64,000 nt of DNA from UBA4363 sp002393965. Lineage in GTDB: Bacteria > Bacteroidota > Bacteroidia > Bacteroidales > Paludibacteraceae. This document shows, piece by piece, positions 7,654 through 16,192 of the stretch. Below the pieces are notes generated by a model. That model was not told where the DNA came from, searched no databases, and worked only from the letters and a program-made list of their open reading frames with translations. The stretch spans positions 124,001-188,000 of the forward strand of contig CAMNLA010000006.1 of assembly GCA_946542925.1 (NCBI GenBank). The letters are read 5' to 3'. The translations under genes and the position numbers were made by a program. Position 1 is the stretch's first letter, and every line of letters begins with the position of its first letter.

Positions 7654-8487
7654 CTAAATTTCCTGCAGTATAAGCCGGATGAGAGTTGAAAGTTTTGGGG
7701 CCGCATGTGCAGCGGCATCTTGTACTTCATCGTGGTCATTTCGAACAATGTGACTGTCAGTGTCGGTATGGTGGTATCCTATGTTGGTAATAACAGAGAA
7801 AGCAAGAAGTTGTAGTCCGGCATGCGAGGCTACAATCGCTTCTGGAACAGTTGACATGCCTACAGCGTCGCCACCAATAACATGAAAAAAACGATATTCG
7901 GCTGGGGTTTCGAATGAAGGCCCTTGTGTACCAACATAAACACCTTCTTGTAGTGGAATATTATTCCGAAAGGCAATTTCTTTTGACAAACGAAGCAAGT
8001 GGGGTGTGTATGCCGTGGTCATGTCAGGGAACCGAGTCCCGAAATGTGAATCATTCGGACCATGTAAAGGGTGTTCAGGAAATAAATTGATATGGTCTCG
8101 GATAAGCATAATATCACCGACATGGAAGTCCGGATTGACGCCTCCGGCAGCGTTTGAGAGAACAAGGGTTGAGACCCCGAGCTCTTTCATTATACGGATA
8201 GGGAAGGTAACCTCTTTCATGGAGTAGCCCTCGTAGAAATGGAAACGACCTTGCATGAAAAGAACATATCGGTTGTCTAACCACCCGGCAATAAGGTTCC
8301 CCGCATGTCCAGCCACAGTGGAGAGTGGAAAATTGGGGATGGTGTGGTAAGGGATAACCACAGGGTCACGAAGCACATCGGAGAGCATTCCCAAACCGCT
8401 GCCTAGAACGATGCCGAATTCAGGAACGGAATGTAATTTTGGTTTGAGAAATTCGGTTGTTTGTTGTATTTTTCTTAACATAATCAA
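7654..8487 (-). CDS. punA: Purine nucleoside phosphorylase (PNP/MTAP family)
   Basis: Phosphorolysis of purine nucleosides to base and ribose-1-phosphate in salvage, in the cytosol. The 277 residues fit the trimeric PNP family. Visible motifs are IVLGSGLG (phosphate site), LSNAAGGVNP, and GGDAVGMSTVPEAIVA (nucleoside site region). The start is ATG 8487 or ATG 8481 (MLRKIQQ). The first 68 bases overlap the end of lpxK on the same strand in another frame, which suggests translational coupling. It forms a two-gene minus-strand unit with lpxK. Confidence 0.9.
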   Translation of the reverse strand: MIMLRKIQQTTEFLKPKLHSVPEFGIVLGSGLGMLSDVLRDPVVIPYHTIPNFPLSTVAGHAGNLIAGWLDNRYVLFMQGRFHFYEGYSMKEVTFPIRIMKELGVSTLVLSNAAGGVNPDFHVGDIMLIRDHINLFPEHPLHGPNDSHFGTRFPDMTTAYTPHLLRLSKEIAFRNNIPLQEGVYVGTQGPSFETPAEYRFFHVIGGDAVGMSTVPEAIVASHAGLQLLAFSVITNIGYHHTDTDSHIVRNDHDEVQDAAAHAAPKLSTLIRLILQEI

Positions 8488-9523
8488 GGAGGTGTTTCTT
8501 CAATTGTTCTTCTCGTCCATCTAAAATCTTAATCTCGATGGGCAGGATATACAGCCGTTCCTTTAGCGAAGTAGGAACATCCTTTATGGCATAAAGACGC
8601 GAAACATCTTTTTCGGTAGTTATGATATATGATTCAGGGCTATCAGCAAGGGATTGTAGGTCTTCTGCTGAAAAGTTGTGATGGTCCTCAAACGGGAGCG
8701 TCCTGACACGGGCGAAAAGAGACTGAAGATGATCGACCATATCAGCCTGCGTTTCAATACCGGTAAAAAGAAGAGCTTCTTCATCTTCTGTATGTGAAAG
8801 AGGAAGTGTCGAGTCAAACGCAGGCAAAAGAGGAAGGTAATGAATCTGGGAGAAGAAAAGACTTTGATAGGGCGGTAGATTAAGGCGCTTTGTAATGATT
8901 CGATAGTCAATAGGGGTAGCCGTTTTGGGGCATTTTGTGACAATAACGATATTGGCTCGAGCTGTATTGGCGATTGGCTCGCGAAGCTGGCCATGAGGCA
9001 AAAGGTGATCTTCGTGAAGAGGTCGATTGTAGTCGATTAAGAGTATGTTGATTCCAGGTTCTACATAGCGATGTTGGTAGGCATCATCTAGGACAAAGGC
9101 ATCAACTGGACGGTTTTTAGGAGGATTGGAAAGTAAATATTCGATGGCATGCCGACGATTTGCATCGACAACAACAGTCACGTCTGGAAATTTTCGGTGA
9201 ATCTGCATCGGCTCATCTCCGATGGCAGAGGCATCAGTATCATCGGAGGCAACAACAAGTCCTTTCGTGAGACGTTTATATCCGCGACTAATCATTGCGG
9301 TGTTCCACATGGGAGAGAGAGTTCGTAAAACAAACTCTACATGTGGGGTTTTTCCTGTGCCCCCAACGGTGATATTACCTACTGCAATGATAGGTATTCG
9401 GTATTTTTCACTTTTAAGTAGATTTTGGTCAAACATCCAATTGCGCAGTCCTACCGCAAGACCATAAAGCCAACTGGCAGGAAGCGACAATAGCCGGAAG
9501 AGAAAATTGTTTGGTTTTTTCAT
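8420..9523 (-). CDS. lpxK: Tetraacyldisaccharide 4'-kinase
   Basis: Phosphorylates the 4' position of the lipid A disaccharide at the inner face of the cytoplasmic membrane. The 367 residues start at ATG 9523 (MKKPNNFLFRLLSLPASW). The frame stays open 24 codons further upstream, but that extension has no family resemblance. The Walker A motif VGNITVGGTGKTPH lies at about residues 47-60 after an amphipathic, membrane-associating N-terminus. DDAYQHR is the conserved DDGFQH-type motif of the family. The C-terminus overlaps the start of punA by 68 bases. lpxH at 51538 belongs to the same pathway. Confidence 0.92.
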   Translation of the reverse strand: MKKPNNFLFRLLSLPASWLYGLAVGLRNWMFDQNLLKSEKYRIPIIAVGNITVGGTGKTPHVEFVLRTLSPMWNTAMISRGYKRLTKGLVVASDDTDASAIGDEPMQIHRKFPDVTVVVDANRRHAIEYLLSNPPKNRPVDAFVLDDAYQHRYVEPGINILLIDYNRPLHEDHLLPHGQLREPIANTARANIVIVTKCPKTATPIDYRIITKRLNLPPYQSLFFSQIHYLPLLPAFDSTLPLSHTEDEEALLFTGIETQADMVDHLQSLFARVRTLPFEDHHNFSAEDLQSLADSPESYIITTEKDVSRLYAIKDVPTSLKERLYILPIEIKILDGREEQLKKHLLDYVKKNTTNNRISQTKITFRS

Positions 9524-9623
9524 AGTGTCGATATCGTTTTTTCTGCCACGTAAGGGGATTTTCCGTGAGGGAGCAGATAGGAACGTATAGGACAAATATA
9601 GAGTTTTTCTCTTTGAGAATTGT

Positions 9624-9631
9624 TATCTTTG
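9624..9631 (+). promoter_or_regulatory. -7 box TATCTTTG for purD, with leader hairpin
   Basis: Perfect TAnnTTTG box 73 bases upstream of the purD ATG. The leader contains a perfect hairpin, TCTCCATG (9651-9658) with CATGGAGA (9664-9671), that could sequester upstream ATG codons. Its regulatory role is inferred only. Confidence 0.55.
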
Positions 9632-9703
9632 CCTTTAAAAAGCACCAAACTCTCCATGATGAGCATGGAGAACAAAAAAACACAAAAAAACGAAAATAGC
9701 ATC

Positions 9704-10975
9704 ATGAACATTCTTCTCATCGGCTCTGGTGGACGTGAACATGCCATCGCCTGGAAACTCTCGCAAAGTCCCTTAACAACCCATCTCTACATCGCACCAG
9801 GAAATGCCGGGACATCGGATATCGGCGAAAATTTGCCTATCTCGGTCACTGATTTCGTTGGAATGAAACAAGCTGCTCTTGAGAAGAAAATAGACATGGT
9901 AGTTGTAGGACCAGAAGCTCCGTTGGTTGCTGGCGTGACAGATTATTTCAAAAATGATCCGCAACTCGCGCATATTGCTGTCATAGGCCCATCTAAGAAA
10001 GGAGCCCAGATGGAAGGAAGCAAGGATTTCTCAAAAAAATTCATGATGCGACATGGTATCCCGACTGCAGGATACCTTTCGGTGACAGCAGAAAACAAGG
10101 AAGAAGGAATTGCCTTCCTAAAGACGCATAAGGCTCCGTACGTATTGAAGGCAGATGGATTGGCGGCGGGGAAAGGTGTGCTGATACTGAACAAACTGGA
10201 CGATGCGCTCCGTGAACTGGATGAAATGCTTTCTGGTAAATTTGGTGAGGCTTCTGCTACGGTCCTTATCGAAGAGTTTCTGTCTGGAATAGAATGCTCG
10301 GTTTTCGCATTGACGGATGGGAAAGATTATAAGATACTTCCTGTTGCAAAGGATTACAAGCGAATCGGAGAAGGAGATAAGGGCCTGAATACAGGAGGTA
10401 TGGGAAGCGTTTCTCCAGTAAGTTTTGCCGATGAAACTTTCATGCGTAAAGTGGAAGATCGAATTGTGCGTCCTACCATTGAAGGACTTCGTGAAGACGA
10501 TATTGATTACAAGGGATTTTTGTTCTTCGGTTTGATCAACGTTGATGGAGAACCATATACGATTGAATACAATGCCCGAATGGGTGACCCAGAAACGGAA
10601 GTTGTAATGTTGCGCATCAAAAGCGATCTGGTCGCCCTTTTACAGGGTGTTGCAAACGGAAATTTGGCTTCTTGTACGCTGGAAGAGGATCCACGATATG
10701 CTGTAACGGTAATGTTGGTTTCGGGAGGGTATCCAGAAGCATATGAAAAAGGAAAGGAGATAACGGGACTGCGCGAAGTAAAGGACAGTATCGTTTTTCA
10801 TGCGGGAACCAAGCAAAAGAACGGTCGTATAGTTACAGATGGAGGACGAGTCATTGCGCTATCGTCATATGGCAAGACAAAGGAAGAGGCCCTTCAGCTC
10901 TCGTTCGAAAGTGCTAGGACCATTCAGTACGAAGGAAAATATTTTCGTCGAGATATCGGATTTGACTTGAAATAA
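9704..10975 (+). CDS. purD: Phosphoribosylamine-glycine ligase
   Basis: ATP-dependent joining of phosphoribosylamine and glycine to form GAR, the second step of purine synthesis. The 423 residues start at ATG 9704 (MNILLIGSGGREHAI, the typical N-terminal nucleotide fold). Upstream in-frame ATGs at 9656 and 9659 would add a low-complexity K/N stretch and are less likely. ATP-grasp motifs include VLKADGLAAGKGV and EYNARMGDPETE, the metal-binding loop. A glycosyltransferase gene follows 5 bases after the stop, so it is probably co-transcribed. Confidence 0.93.
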   Translation: MNILLIGSGGREHAIAWKLSQSPLTTHLYIAPGNAGTSDIGENLPISVTDFVGMKQAALEKKIDMVVVGPEAPLVAGVTDYFKNDPQLAHIAVIGPSKKGAQMEGSKDFSKKFMMRHGIPTAGYLSVTAENKEEGIAFLKTHKAPYVLKADGLAAGKGVLILNKLDDALRELDEMLSGKFGEASATVLIEEFLSGIECSVFALTDGKDYKILPVAKDYKRIGEGDKGLNTGGMGSVSPVSFADETFMRKVEDRIVRPTIEGLREDDIDYKGFLFFGLINVDGEPYTIEYNARMGDPETEVVMLRIKSDLVALLQGVANGNLASCTLEEDPRYAVTVMLVSGGYPEAYEKGKEITGLREVKDSIVFHAGTKQKNGRIVTDGGRVIALSSYGKTKEEALQLSFESARTIQYEGKYFRRDIGFDLK

Positions 10976-10980
10976 CCGAC

Positions 10981-12108
10981 ATGAAAATCTCCATTATTGG
11001 TACGGCATGGCCCTACAGAGGTGGGTTGGCAACCTTCAATGAACGTCTGACAAAAGAATTCATCCGACTTGGATACGAAGCCGGGTTATATACGTTTACG
11101 CTACAGTATCCATCGTTTTTGTTTCCGGGAAAATCACAATACACGGATGAACCGCGTCCAAAAGATCTGAAAATTGAGCGGTGCATCAATTCCATTAATC
11201 CAATCAACTGGATTCAAGTTGGAAGGAAGATTCGAAAAGAAGCACCAGATATTTTGGTGTTTCGCTATTGGATACCTGCTATGGCTCCTTGTTTCGGCAG
11301 CATTGCCCGTATTGTTCGTGGCAATAAGAAAACATGTATTGTGGCAATCGCAGATAATGTAATTCCTCATGAGACACGTATTGCGGATAAGATACTGAGT
11401 CGGTTTTTCATTAGTAGTATGGATGGGTTTGTTGTCATGACAAAACAGGTGATGGAAGATCTTCATCGGTTCGACGATCATAAACCGCGCATTCTCATGC
11501 CTCATCCTCTTTATGATAATTATGGAGAACTATGTAGTAAAGAAGTAGCCCGTAAAAAACTTTCGTTAGACCCTTCAGGAAAGTACCTTTTGTTTTTTGG
11601 ATTCATCCGCCCTTATAAAGGGTTGGATTTGTTGTTGGAGGCGATGGCTGACGAACGAATACGACAATCCAACGTATGCTTGATTATCGCAGGAGAGTTT
11701 TATACGGATCCTTCTCCTTATAAGGAGAGAGTAAAACGTTTAGGAATAGAGAACAAGATCATTTGGCACAATGACTTCATTCCTAATGGAGAAGTCGGCG
11801 TTTGGTTTAACGCGGCAGATCTTGTGGTTCAGCCGTACAAAACAGCAACGCAGAGCGGAGTAACACAGGTTGCATATCATTTTGAAAAGCCTATGATTGT
11901 TACTCGAGTAGGAGGATTGCCTGAGATGGTTCCAGACGGAAAGGTAGGGTATGTTGTTTCTCCTTCTCCAGAAGACTTAAGTCGTGCGATTATAGATTTT
12001 TATTCCCAAGAAGATACGGAGGCAAAATTTCTCGCAAATTTACGTAAAGAGAAACTCAAATACACTTGGGACAAAATGGCCAATGCTATCCTCTCTTTAA
12101 ACAAGTAA
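10981..12108 (+). CDS. GT4-family glycosyltransferase
   Basis: Retaining GT-B glycosyltransferase, predicted cytosolic, using a nucleotide-sugar donor; acceptor unknown. The 375 residues contain the N-terminal glycine-rich loop (PYRGGLATFNERL) and the C-terminal donor domain (LLFFGFIRPYKGLDLLLEA, then QSGVTQVAYHFEKPMIVT, where E is the usual EX7E region). It lies 5 bases after purD, so it probably shares the purD transcript; the functional link is unclear. Envelope polysaccharide assembly is the likeliest role by inference. Confidence 0.85.
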   Translation: MKISIIGTAWPYRGGLATFNERLTKEFIRLGYEAGLYTFTLQYPSFLFPGKSQYTDEPRPKDLKIERCINSINPINWIQVGRKIRKEAPDILVFRYWIPAMAPCFGSIARIVRGNKKTCIVAIADNVIPHETRIADKILSRFFISSMDGFVVMTKQVMEDLHRFDDHKPRILMPHPLYDNYGELCSKEVARKKLSLDPSGKYLLFFGFIRPYKGLDLLLEAMADERIRQSNVCLIIAGEFYTDPSPYKERVKRLGIENKIIWHNDFIPNGEVGVWFNAADLVVQPYKTATQSGVTQVAYHFEKPMIVTRVGGLPEMVPDGKVGYVVSPSPEDLSRAIIDFYSQEDTEAKFLANLRKEKLKYTWDKMANAILSLNK

Positions 12109-12157
12109 TGGAAAGAGGAAAGTTTGTTCATAATGAAACAAAAAAACGGAGATATAA

Positions 12158-13036
12158 ATGAAAGGGATAAAGCAGATTCTGATACTGCTCATCGGCATGG
12201 GTGCGGCTATGTTGATGCTAAATTCGTGCGACAGGGAAGGAGCAGATGATACGACAATGCTCTATGGGGCGGGTCTATACGTTATTAATGGAGTAACGTT
12301 TAGAATGGTGGATATCGGAGGGGGAAAGTTGTGTATGGGGGCGCAGAATAACGATATTGTTAAGGACAATTATAGTGATAAAGCCTACGACAATGAAGCT
12401 CCAGTTCATATTGTGCGCCTGAATAGTTTTTCGATTGGAGAGTCAGAAGTTTCTCAGGGGCTTTGGGTTGCTGTGATGGGAGAGGATGATCCAACCGTGA
12501 AACAATGGGATAATGAGCATGGAAAGGGTGTGAACTACCCAGCATATTATGTCAGTTATGAAGAGGCACTTTCTTTTATCGATAAGCTTAATACAATTAT
12601 TGGAGGCCAAACAGAGGGAGGAAGATTCCGTTTACCGACTGAGGCAGAATGGGAATATGCGGCTCGAGGAGGTCTGAAGGCAAAAGGATATTTATATGCT
12701 GGCAGTAATCAGATTAATGAGGTAGGATGGTGGTCTGGCAACTCTGATATGCGATGCCATAACATGAATGGAAAGAATTACAATAGCTTACAACTGTACG
12801 ACTTGTCAGGCAATGTACAGGAGTGGTGCAGTGATTGGTACGGAAGCTATTCCGCCGAGGAACAGGTCAATCCAACTGGACCTGTTTCAGGAACACATCG
12901 AGTAGTACGTGGTGGGCATTATGCAACAGACGATTATGCTTGCCGTGTGAGCCTGCGTGTATGGATGCTACCAAATGAGGAGAATCCCTATACGGGTTTT
13001 AGACTTGTGTTTCAACCAAAAGAAGAGCAGGATTAG
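12158..13036 (+). CDS. SUMF1/formylglycine-type domain lipoprotein
   Basis: The 292-residue protein has a lipoprotein signal (hydrophobic stretch then LMLNSC, with Cys as the lipidation site), so it is envelope-anchored. Residues about 45-285 form a formylglycine-generating-enzyme-like fold: FRLPTEAEWEYAARGG, LYDLSGNVQEWCSDW and VVRGGHY are classic family motifs, with GFRLV near the end. In Bacteroidota many such lipoproteins are not sulfatase maturases and lack a known activity (gliding or adhesion roles have been proposed for relatives such as GldK). It lies 49 bases after the GT4 gene. Confidence 0.85.
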   Translation: MKGIKQILILLIGMGAAMLMLNSCDREGADDTTMLYGAGLYVINGVTFRMVDIGGGKLCMGAQNNDIVKDNYSDKAYDNEAPVHIVRLNSFSIGESEVSQGLWVAVMGEDDPTVKQWDNEHGKGVNYPAYYVSYEEALSFIDKLNTIIGGQTEGGRFRLPTEAEWEYAARGGLKAKGYLYAGSNQINEVGWWSGNSDMRCHNMNGKNYNSLQLYDLSGNVQEWCSDWYGSYSAEEQVNPTGPVSGTHRVVRGGHYATDDYACRVSLRVWMLPNEENPYTGFRLVFQPKEEQD

Positions 13037-13165
13037 CAAGATTTCATCAGAACGTCATAGCTACAAAATATGTTGTAAAACATGATTTTGTGATATTATG
13101 GTTCTTTTTTAAAGAAAATATCTTTTGATATGGAGATTGGCGTGACACAAAATCAAAATTATGTG

Positions 13166-13173
13166 TATATTTG
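13166..13173 (+). promoter_or_regulatory. -7 box TATATTTG for the Lrp-family gene
   Basis: Perfect box 43 bases before the ATG. An ATATC-TTTT-GATAT palindrome sits about 45 bases upstream (near 13119-13132) and could serve autoregulation; that is inference. Confidence 0.5.
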
Positions 13174-13216
13174 TTACACTTTGAATTAAATCGAACACAC
13201 ATAAAATAAGAAGACA

Positions 13217-13672
13217 ATGGAAAAGATAGATGAATTGGATAAAAAGATCCTAAACATCATCACAAAAAATGCTCGCATTCCGTTTAAGGACGTGGCGGAG
13301 CAGTGTAATGTTTCGCGGGCTGCAATACATCAACGTGTACAGCGTTTGATAGATGTTGGCGTAATCACGGGATCAGGATATCATATCAATCCACGAATGC
13401 TTGGTTACAATATCTGCACATATATTGGAGTGAAACTGGAAGCAGGATCTCTTTATAAACGTGTTGTGCCAATGCTTCAAGAGATACCAGAGATTGTTGA
13501 ATGTCATTTTACACTTGGACCATATACCTTACTGATTAAGTTGTACGCAAAGGACGATACTCATTTGATGCAACTGTTAAACAAGCAGATACAGGAAATC
13601 CCGGGAGTAACATCAACAGAAACGTTGATGTCTTTGGAGATGAGCATAGCACGTCATTTACCTATCGAATAG
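13217..13672 (+). CDS. Lrp/AsnC-family transcriptional regulator
   Basis: DNA-binding regulator responding to amino acids or related ligands. The 151 residues are standard. The N-terminal winged helix-turn-helix is clear (LDKKILNIITKNARIPFKDV, then AIHQRVQRLIDVGVI). The C-terminal RAM ligand-binding domain follows (CHFTLGPYTLLIKLYAKD, then IQEIPGVTSTETLMSLEMS). It stands alone with its own promoter and a shared terminator, so its targets cannot be read from context. Confidence 0.93.
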   Translation: MEKIDELDKKILNIITKNARIPFKDVAEQCNVSRAAIHQRVQRLIDVGVITGSGYHINPRMLGYNICTYIGVKLEAGSLYKRVVPMLQEIPEIVECHFTLGPYTLLIKLYAKDDTHLMQLLNKQIQEIPGVTSTETLMSLEMSIARHLPIE

Positions 13673-13697
13673 TGACTTTGTATAAATATATAGAACA

Positions 13698-13730
13698 ACA
13701 CGGGGCTGAAAATAACTTTCAGCCCCGTGT
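13698..13730. terminator. Bidirectional terminator hairpin, 14-bp perfect stem
   Basis: ACACGGGGCTGAAA pairs with TTTCAGCCCCGTGT around a 5-base loop, between the convergent lrp-like and flavoprotein genes. It has weak T runs on both sides. Confidence 0.75.
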
Positions 13731-13755
13731 TATATACTTGAAAAAATGGCAAAAC

Positions 13756-14379
13756 TCATCGAATGAAATTCAAGGGTTGCCATTCCTCTCGTTGCGGGTA
13801 TTGTGGAGACCCGCCAGCATGAATCTTTTTCAAAAGAAATGCCATGTTATCTGCCAAAGTGCGCATAGTTTGCATGCCCTCGCAGTCAAGGGAAGCTTGT
13901 CCAGACTCACATCCATATACGATATTCCAATATTGAGATGTTACGACGGGCATATTCATCATTTGGAAGGCAATGTTTAGAGTCTGAAAAGCCGCAGTAG
14001 CCCCGCCTCTTCGACAAACAGTAACAGCCGCAGCAGGTTTATTTTGGAAAAGATGACCGGCAGAGAAGAAAAGTCGCTGAAGGAGGGATAGGGCGGCGCC
14101 GGTAGGTTGGCCATAATAGACAGGAGTGCCGATGATGAAGGCAGCGCTCTCAGACATTTTTTCTGTTATGGAATTACAAATGTCGTCGTTGAATACACAT
14201 CTTTGCAATGCTTTAGCGCGACATTGTCCACATGCAATGCATGAACGAATCGGCTTGACACCAACGTGTAGGATTTCAGATTCGATTCCATTGTGTTTCA
14301 ATTGATGTGCCACTTCGTTTAGCGCGATAGAAGTATTGCCATTCTTATGGGGACTGGAATTAACAAATAAAACTTTCAT
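13756..14379 (-). CDS. Flavodoxin-fold iron-sulfur flavoprotein / NADPH-dependent FMN reductase family
   Basis: The 207-residue protein starts MKVLFVNSSPHKNGNTS, the FMN phosphate-binding loop of the NADPH-dependent FMN reductase superfamily. At about residues 47-61 it has a compact CX2CX2CX7C cluster (SCIACGQCR...RC), the pattern of iron-sulfur flavoproteins that bind a 4Fe-4S cluster beside FMN. GTPVYYGQPTGA is the second flavin loop. It is probably a cytosolic electron-transfer flavoprotein; substrate unknown. It is transcribed alone, convergent with the Lrp gene. Confidence 0.82.
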   Translation of the reverse strand: MKVLFVNSSPHKNGNTSIALNEVAHQLKHNGIESEILHVGVKPIRSCIACGQCRAKALQRCVFNDDICNSITEKMSESAAFIIGTPVYYGQPTGAALSLLQRLFFSAGHLFQNKPAAAVTVCRRGGATAAFQTLNIAFQMMNMPVVTSQYWNIVYGCESGQASLDCEGMQTMRTLADNMAFLLKKIHAGGSPQYPQREEWQPLNFIR

Positions 14380-14501
14380 AAGTCAAGAAGATATAATTTA
14401 AACAATTTGTCGGAATACGTTCACGAAAAGAAGGAGTGTAGGGTTGACTGAACTATATAGGAAGAACAAAACGAAAGATAGGCAAAGATAAAAAAAGTGT
14501 G

Positions 14502-14509
14502 TACATTTG
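14502..14509 (+). promoter_or_regulatory. -7 box TACATTTG for gpmI
   Basis: Matches TAnnTTTG and ends 27 bases before the ATG. Confidence 0.6.
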
Positions 14510-14536
14510 CCGGACAAATAAAAAGAAAGGGTTAAA

Positions 14537-16078
14537 ATGAAAAGGAAAGCAATTCTGATAATCTGTGACGGCTGGGGCATAGGCAATGGTACGCAAGCAG
14601 ATGCAATTAGCGTTACAAGCACTCCATTCTGGGATAGTTTGCTGGCAAAATACCCTCATAGCGAATTATTGGCATGTGGTAGTAGCGTCGGCCTTCCTGA
14701 TGGACAGATGGGGAATTCCGAAGTTGGTCATCTGAATATTGGCGCAGGTCGAATTGTATATCAGGATTTAGTAAAGATTAACAAGGCCTGTGAGGATGGA
14801 AGTATTTTAAAAAACAAGGAAATTGTCCGTGCTTTCACTTATGCAAAAGAATCTGGGAAAAATTTGCATCTGATGGGACTCGTTTCGACTGGTGGAGTTC
14901 ATAGTTCGATGGATCATTTGCTGAAGTTGACAGAAATAGCGAAAGAATATGGATTGGAAAACGTTTTTGTGCATGCATTTTTAGACGGAAGAGATACTGA
15001 CCCGAAATCCGGGAAAGGATTTCTCGAAAAACTCCAAGATCACCTACAGAAGACGACAGGAAAGATTGCCACGATGGTTGGACGATATTATGCTATGGAT
15101 CGAGACAAACGATGGGAACGGGTGAAGGAAGCATACGATCTGATGGTATATGGTAAGGGAATTGAAACAACAGATATGATATCTGCTTTGCAGACTTCAT
15201 ACGACGAAAATATCACGGATGAATTTGTGAAGCCAACTGTCCATGTAGATGAAAATGGACAGCCTATCGGAAAAATTGGAGAAGGAGACGTGGTTATTTT
15301 CTTTAATTATCGTAATGACCGTGCTAAAGAATTAACCATCGTACTTACCCAGGAAGACATGGAACAGTACGGAATGAAAAGGGTGAAAGATCTTCAGTAT
15401 TATACGATGACACCGTACGATGCCAGCTTCTCAGGTGTACATATTTTATTCGACAAGGAGAATGTGGTGAACACCTTGGGAGAATATCTCTCCTCGAAAG
15501 GCTTGAAACAACTTCATATTGCCGAAACAGAGAAATATGCGCATGTCACATTCTTTCTGAATGGGGGAAGAGAAACCCCATATGAGGGAGAAGACAGGAT
15601 TCTGGTCCCCTCACCGAAAGTTGCGACATACGATTTGAAACCAGAGATGAGTGCCTTCGAAGTTAAGGACAAATTGGTTGAGGCAATTGCTAGTCAACAG
15701 TACGATTTCATTGTCGTGAATTATGCCAATGGAGATATGGTGGGACATACGGGCGTGTATGAAGCGATTGTAAAAGCAGTAAAGACCATAGACAGTGTTT
15801 TGAAGGAAACGGTTGAAACGGCGATTAGGAATGAGTATGAAGTCATAATAATTGCGGATCATGGAAACTGTGATTATGCTATGAATCCTGACGGAACACC
15901 AAACACAGCCCATTCTCTGAATCCTGTTCCTTTCGTGTACGTGAGCAAAGATCACGTGGACTCAATGACAGAGAATGGTATTCTGGCAGATGTTGCACCA
16001 TCGTTGTTGCATATAATGGGACAGGAACAACCGGCGGAAATGACTGGAAGAAATCTGATTGTAGATGGCAGAAAGTAA
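14537..16078 (+). CDS. gpmI: 2,3-bisphosphoglycerate-independent phosphoglycerate mutase
   Basis: Interconverts 3- and 2-phosphoglycerate in glycolysis through a Mn-dependent phosphoserine intermediate. At 513 residues it has the family's usual length. The alkaline-phosphatase-like metal motifs are present: IICDGWGIG at the N-terminus, the nucleophile Ser at about 61 in GQMGNSEVGH, HAFLDGRDTDP, and ADHGNCD near 440. It is transcribed from its own promoter and ends at a T-rich terminator before topA. With pyk at 60115 it gives two lower-glycolysis enzymes in the window. Confidence 0.96.
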   Translation: MKRKAILIICDGWGIGNGTQADAISVTSTPFWDSLLAKYPHSELLACGSSVGLPDGQMGNSEVGHLNIGAGRIVYQDLVKINKACEDGSILKNKEIVRAFTYAKESGKNLHLMGLVSTGGVHSSMDHLLKLTEIAKEYGLENVFVHAFLDGRDTDPKSGKGFLEKLQDHLQKTTGKIATMVGRYYAMDRDKRWERVKEAYDLMVYGKGIETTDMISALQTSYDENITDEFVKPTVHVDENGQPIGKIGEGDVVIFFNYRNDRAKELTIVLTQEDMEQYGMKRVKDLQYYTMTPYDASFSGVHILFDKENVVNTLGEYLSSKGLKQLHIAETEKYAHVTFFLNGGRETPYEGEDRILVPSPKVATYDLKPEMSAFEVKDKLVEAIASQQYDFIVVNYANGDMVGHTGVYEAIVKAVKTIDSVLKETVETAIRNEYEVIIIADHGNCDYAMNPDGTPNTAHSLNPVPFVYVSKDHVDSMTENGILADVAPSLLHIMGQEQPAEMTGRNLIVDGRK

Positions 16079-16105
16079 AAATAGAACACTTTGAAAATAA
16101 AGAAG

Positions 16106-16145
16106 AAAAACGGGGGCAAGTTTTGGCGCTCCGTTTTTTTTTTGG
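16106..16145 (+). terminator. Terminator after gpmI
   Basis: AAAAACGG (16106-16113) pairs with CCGTTTTT (16131-16138), with GC-rich inner pairing, and the T run continues to 16142. Confidence 0.7.
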
Positions 16146-16192
16146 TTATTTTGCACCCGATTTTGGGAGAATGGAATCTGTAAAAATTGATT

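Noticed and set aside
13672..13980. 102-codon plus-strand frame starting at the Lrp stop
   Set aside because: It runs through the bidirectional terminator and lies antisense to the flavoprotein gene; chance frame.
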